From JACQCV01 sp964639675 (GTDB lineage: Bacteria > Patescibacteriota > Minisyncoccia > Phycocordibacterales > UBA12445), in the NCBI GenBank assembly GCA_964639675.1, contig CAZXEK010000031.1, positions 1 through 13,777 of the forward strand: 13,777 nucleotides of DNA, read 5' to 3'. Shown here in pieces: positions 12,992 to 13,777 of the stretch (within the stretch, counting starts at the first letter, position 1; each line of letters opens with the position of its first letter). A program made the translations under genes and the position numbers. Below the pieces are notes generated by a model that saw only the letters and a list, made by a program, of their open reading frames with translations, was not told the DNA's origin and ran no database searches.

Positions 12992-13777
12992 GCACCAACT
13001 TCTGTGTTTGTAGAACCATCTGCCGGAGCGAGCGTCATTTTCTGTTCCTTTGGTTCGAATAGGGTTATGGTGAAGTCATAGGATTTTCCAAGCTCTAGTC
13101 TTTCTTTCATTTTCTCTTCGGTTTCGAAGGCTGAGATGTGGACCAAACCAGCGACCCCCTCTTCAATACTTACAAGAGCACCGTGTTTATTATATTTTAT
13201 TACAACTCCACTGACCCTCAACCCTTTTTTATATTTTGACTCAGCGGCCCTCCACGGGCTTTCTTTTAGGGCTTTTATTGAGAGCGAAACCTTACCGTCT
13301 TTTATCTCAATTATTTTGACCTTGATTTTATCGCCAGCACTGAAAAGCTTTTTAGGATTCTCAACAAGCGCCCAGTCGATTTCTGAGATGTGGACCAGAC
13401 CCTCGAGTCCATCTTCTAATTTTACGAATATTCCGAAATCTACGGCTCCAGTGACCTCACCATCAAGCGCGTCACCGATGTTATACTTCTCTATCATCTC
13501 AACTCGTTCTTTCTGGGCGCCACTTTTTTCAGAGAAGATAAGTTTTCCTTCTTTTGGATTGGCACCAATGATCGAGACAAAAATTTTTTGGCCAATTAAT
13601 TTCTTTAGTTCATTCATTATTCTGTCCTTGTCTCCATCATTGACACGTGGATAGTGTTCTGGTTTCAACTGAGATGCTGGTAAGAATCCTGCGATATTTT
13701 GCCATTCTAATATCAAGCCACCCTTATTAGCATCTTTAACCGATAGTTCGAGTACGGTTTTATTCTTTATAATATTT
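12988..13777 (-). CDS. rpsA: 30S ribosomal protein bS1, C-terminal part (5' end beyond the window)
   Basis: The frame runs from the right edge without a stop. An internal TTG at 13716 is not a start, because the codons before it read VKDANKGGLILEW, an S1-domain strand that continues into GFLPASQL. Three S1 repeats can be seen in 262 codons. The first is partial (to about GKLIFSEKSG). The second contains GEVTGAVDFGIFVKL and GLEGLVHISEIDW. The third contains GVVIKYNKHGALVSIEEGVA and GLVHISAFE. A short acidic tail follows. bS1 unwinds mRNA and helps the 30S subunit bind messages, notably those without Shine-Dalgarno sites. The number of N-terminal repeats is unknown. An S1-domain protein other than bS1 is less likely, given the tandem repeats. 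Confidence 0.88.
   Translation of the reverse strand, partial: NIIKNKTVLELSVKDANKGGLILEWQNIAGFLPASQLKPEHYPRVNDGDKDRIMNELKKLIGQKIFVSIIGANPKEGKLIFSEKSGAQKERVEMIEKYNIGDALDGEVTGAVDFGIFVKLEDGLEGLVHISEIDWALVENPKKLFSAGDKIKVKIIEIKDGKVSLSIKALKESPWRAAESKYKKGLRVSGVVIKYNKHGALVSIEEGVAGLVHISAFETEEKMKERLELGKSYDFTITLFEPKEQKMTLAPADGSTNTEVGA

Noticed and set aside
13136..13654. 172-codon open frame on the plus strand
   Set aside because: It is antisense to the S1 repeats of rpsA and has a composition typical of a shadow frame.
1..13777. Recoding of TGA as glycine or tryptophan
   Set aside because: Conserved genes contain no internal TGA and read normally with the standard code; TGA is merely avoided as a stop.

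Overview
The window looks like a chromosomal stretch from a Patescibacteria (CPR) genome, probably of the Parcubacteria/Paceibacteria kind. The reasons are gene content and style: an IF-2 of about 500 residues with no long N-terminal region, a DUF4446-type membrane protein, a compact rpsU-ybeY-ftsA-ftsZ cluster with overlapping genes, an A+T-rich sequence and very short intergenic gaps. This placement is an inference from the proteins, not a search result.

Layout, left to right. At 1-141 lies the end of an IS3-family (IS150-like) insertion sequence with the first 20 codons of its orfA, one base from the CCA end of a tRNA-Leu(UAA) gene (143-231). Then come a 34-bp AT-rich palindrome (297-330) and an intrinsic terminator (341-366). 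A minus-strand unit DUF4446 - infB - rbfA - patatin-like protein follows (3869 down to 373). Divergent from it, on the plus strand, are a two-domain DUF7768/guanylate-kinase-like fusion protein (4010-4942, own terminator) and a DEAD-box RNA helicase (5090-6391). Convergent with the helicase is the minus-strand series lepB, hisS, rpsU-ybeY-ftsA-ftsZ (11474 down to 6399), with separate promoter candidates before lepB, hisS and rpsU. At 11540-12297 is a RAYT (REP-associated tyrosine transposase) gene framed by three copies of a 21-bp palindrome. pth (12395-12991) and the 3' part of rpsA (to the right edge) converge and share a CTAG at their stops.

Functionally most of the window is core machinery: initiation and ribosome maturation (infB, rbfA, ybeY, rpsU, rpsA, pth, hisS, helicase), division (ftsA, ftsZ) and secretion (lepB). 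The non-core items are the IS end, the RAYT/REP locus, a patatin homologue with altered active-site glycines and the fusion kinase, whose kinase half keeps phosphate-binding residues but appears to have lost guanine-recognition residues.

Promoters of the form -35 / 17 bp / -10 can be read before many genes. For several (RAYT, lepB, rpsU, pth, DUF4446) the -10 lies only 6-14 bp from the start codon, so leaderless or nearly leaderless mRNAs are predicted. The patatin and fusion genes instead have purine-rich Shine-Dalgarno-like leaders, and both end in the same terminator stem. No gene-free stretch exceeds 300 bases apart from the left end (1-372), which is accounted for by the IS end, tRNA, palindrome and terminator. 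No CRISPR array, rRNA or riboswitch was seen.
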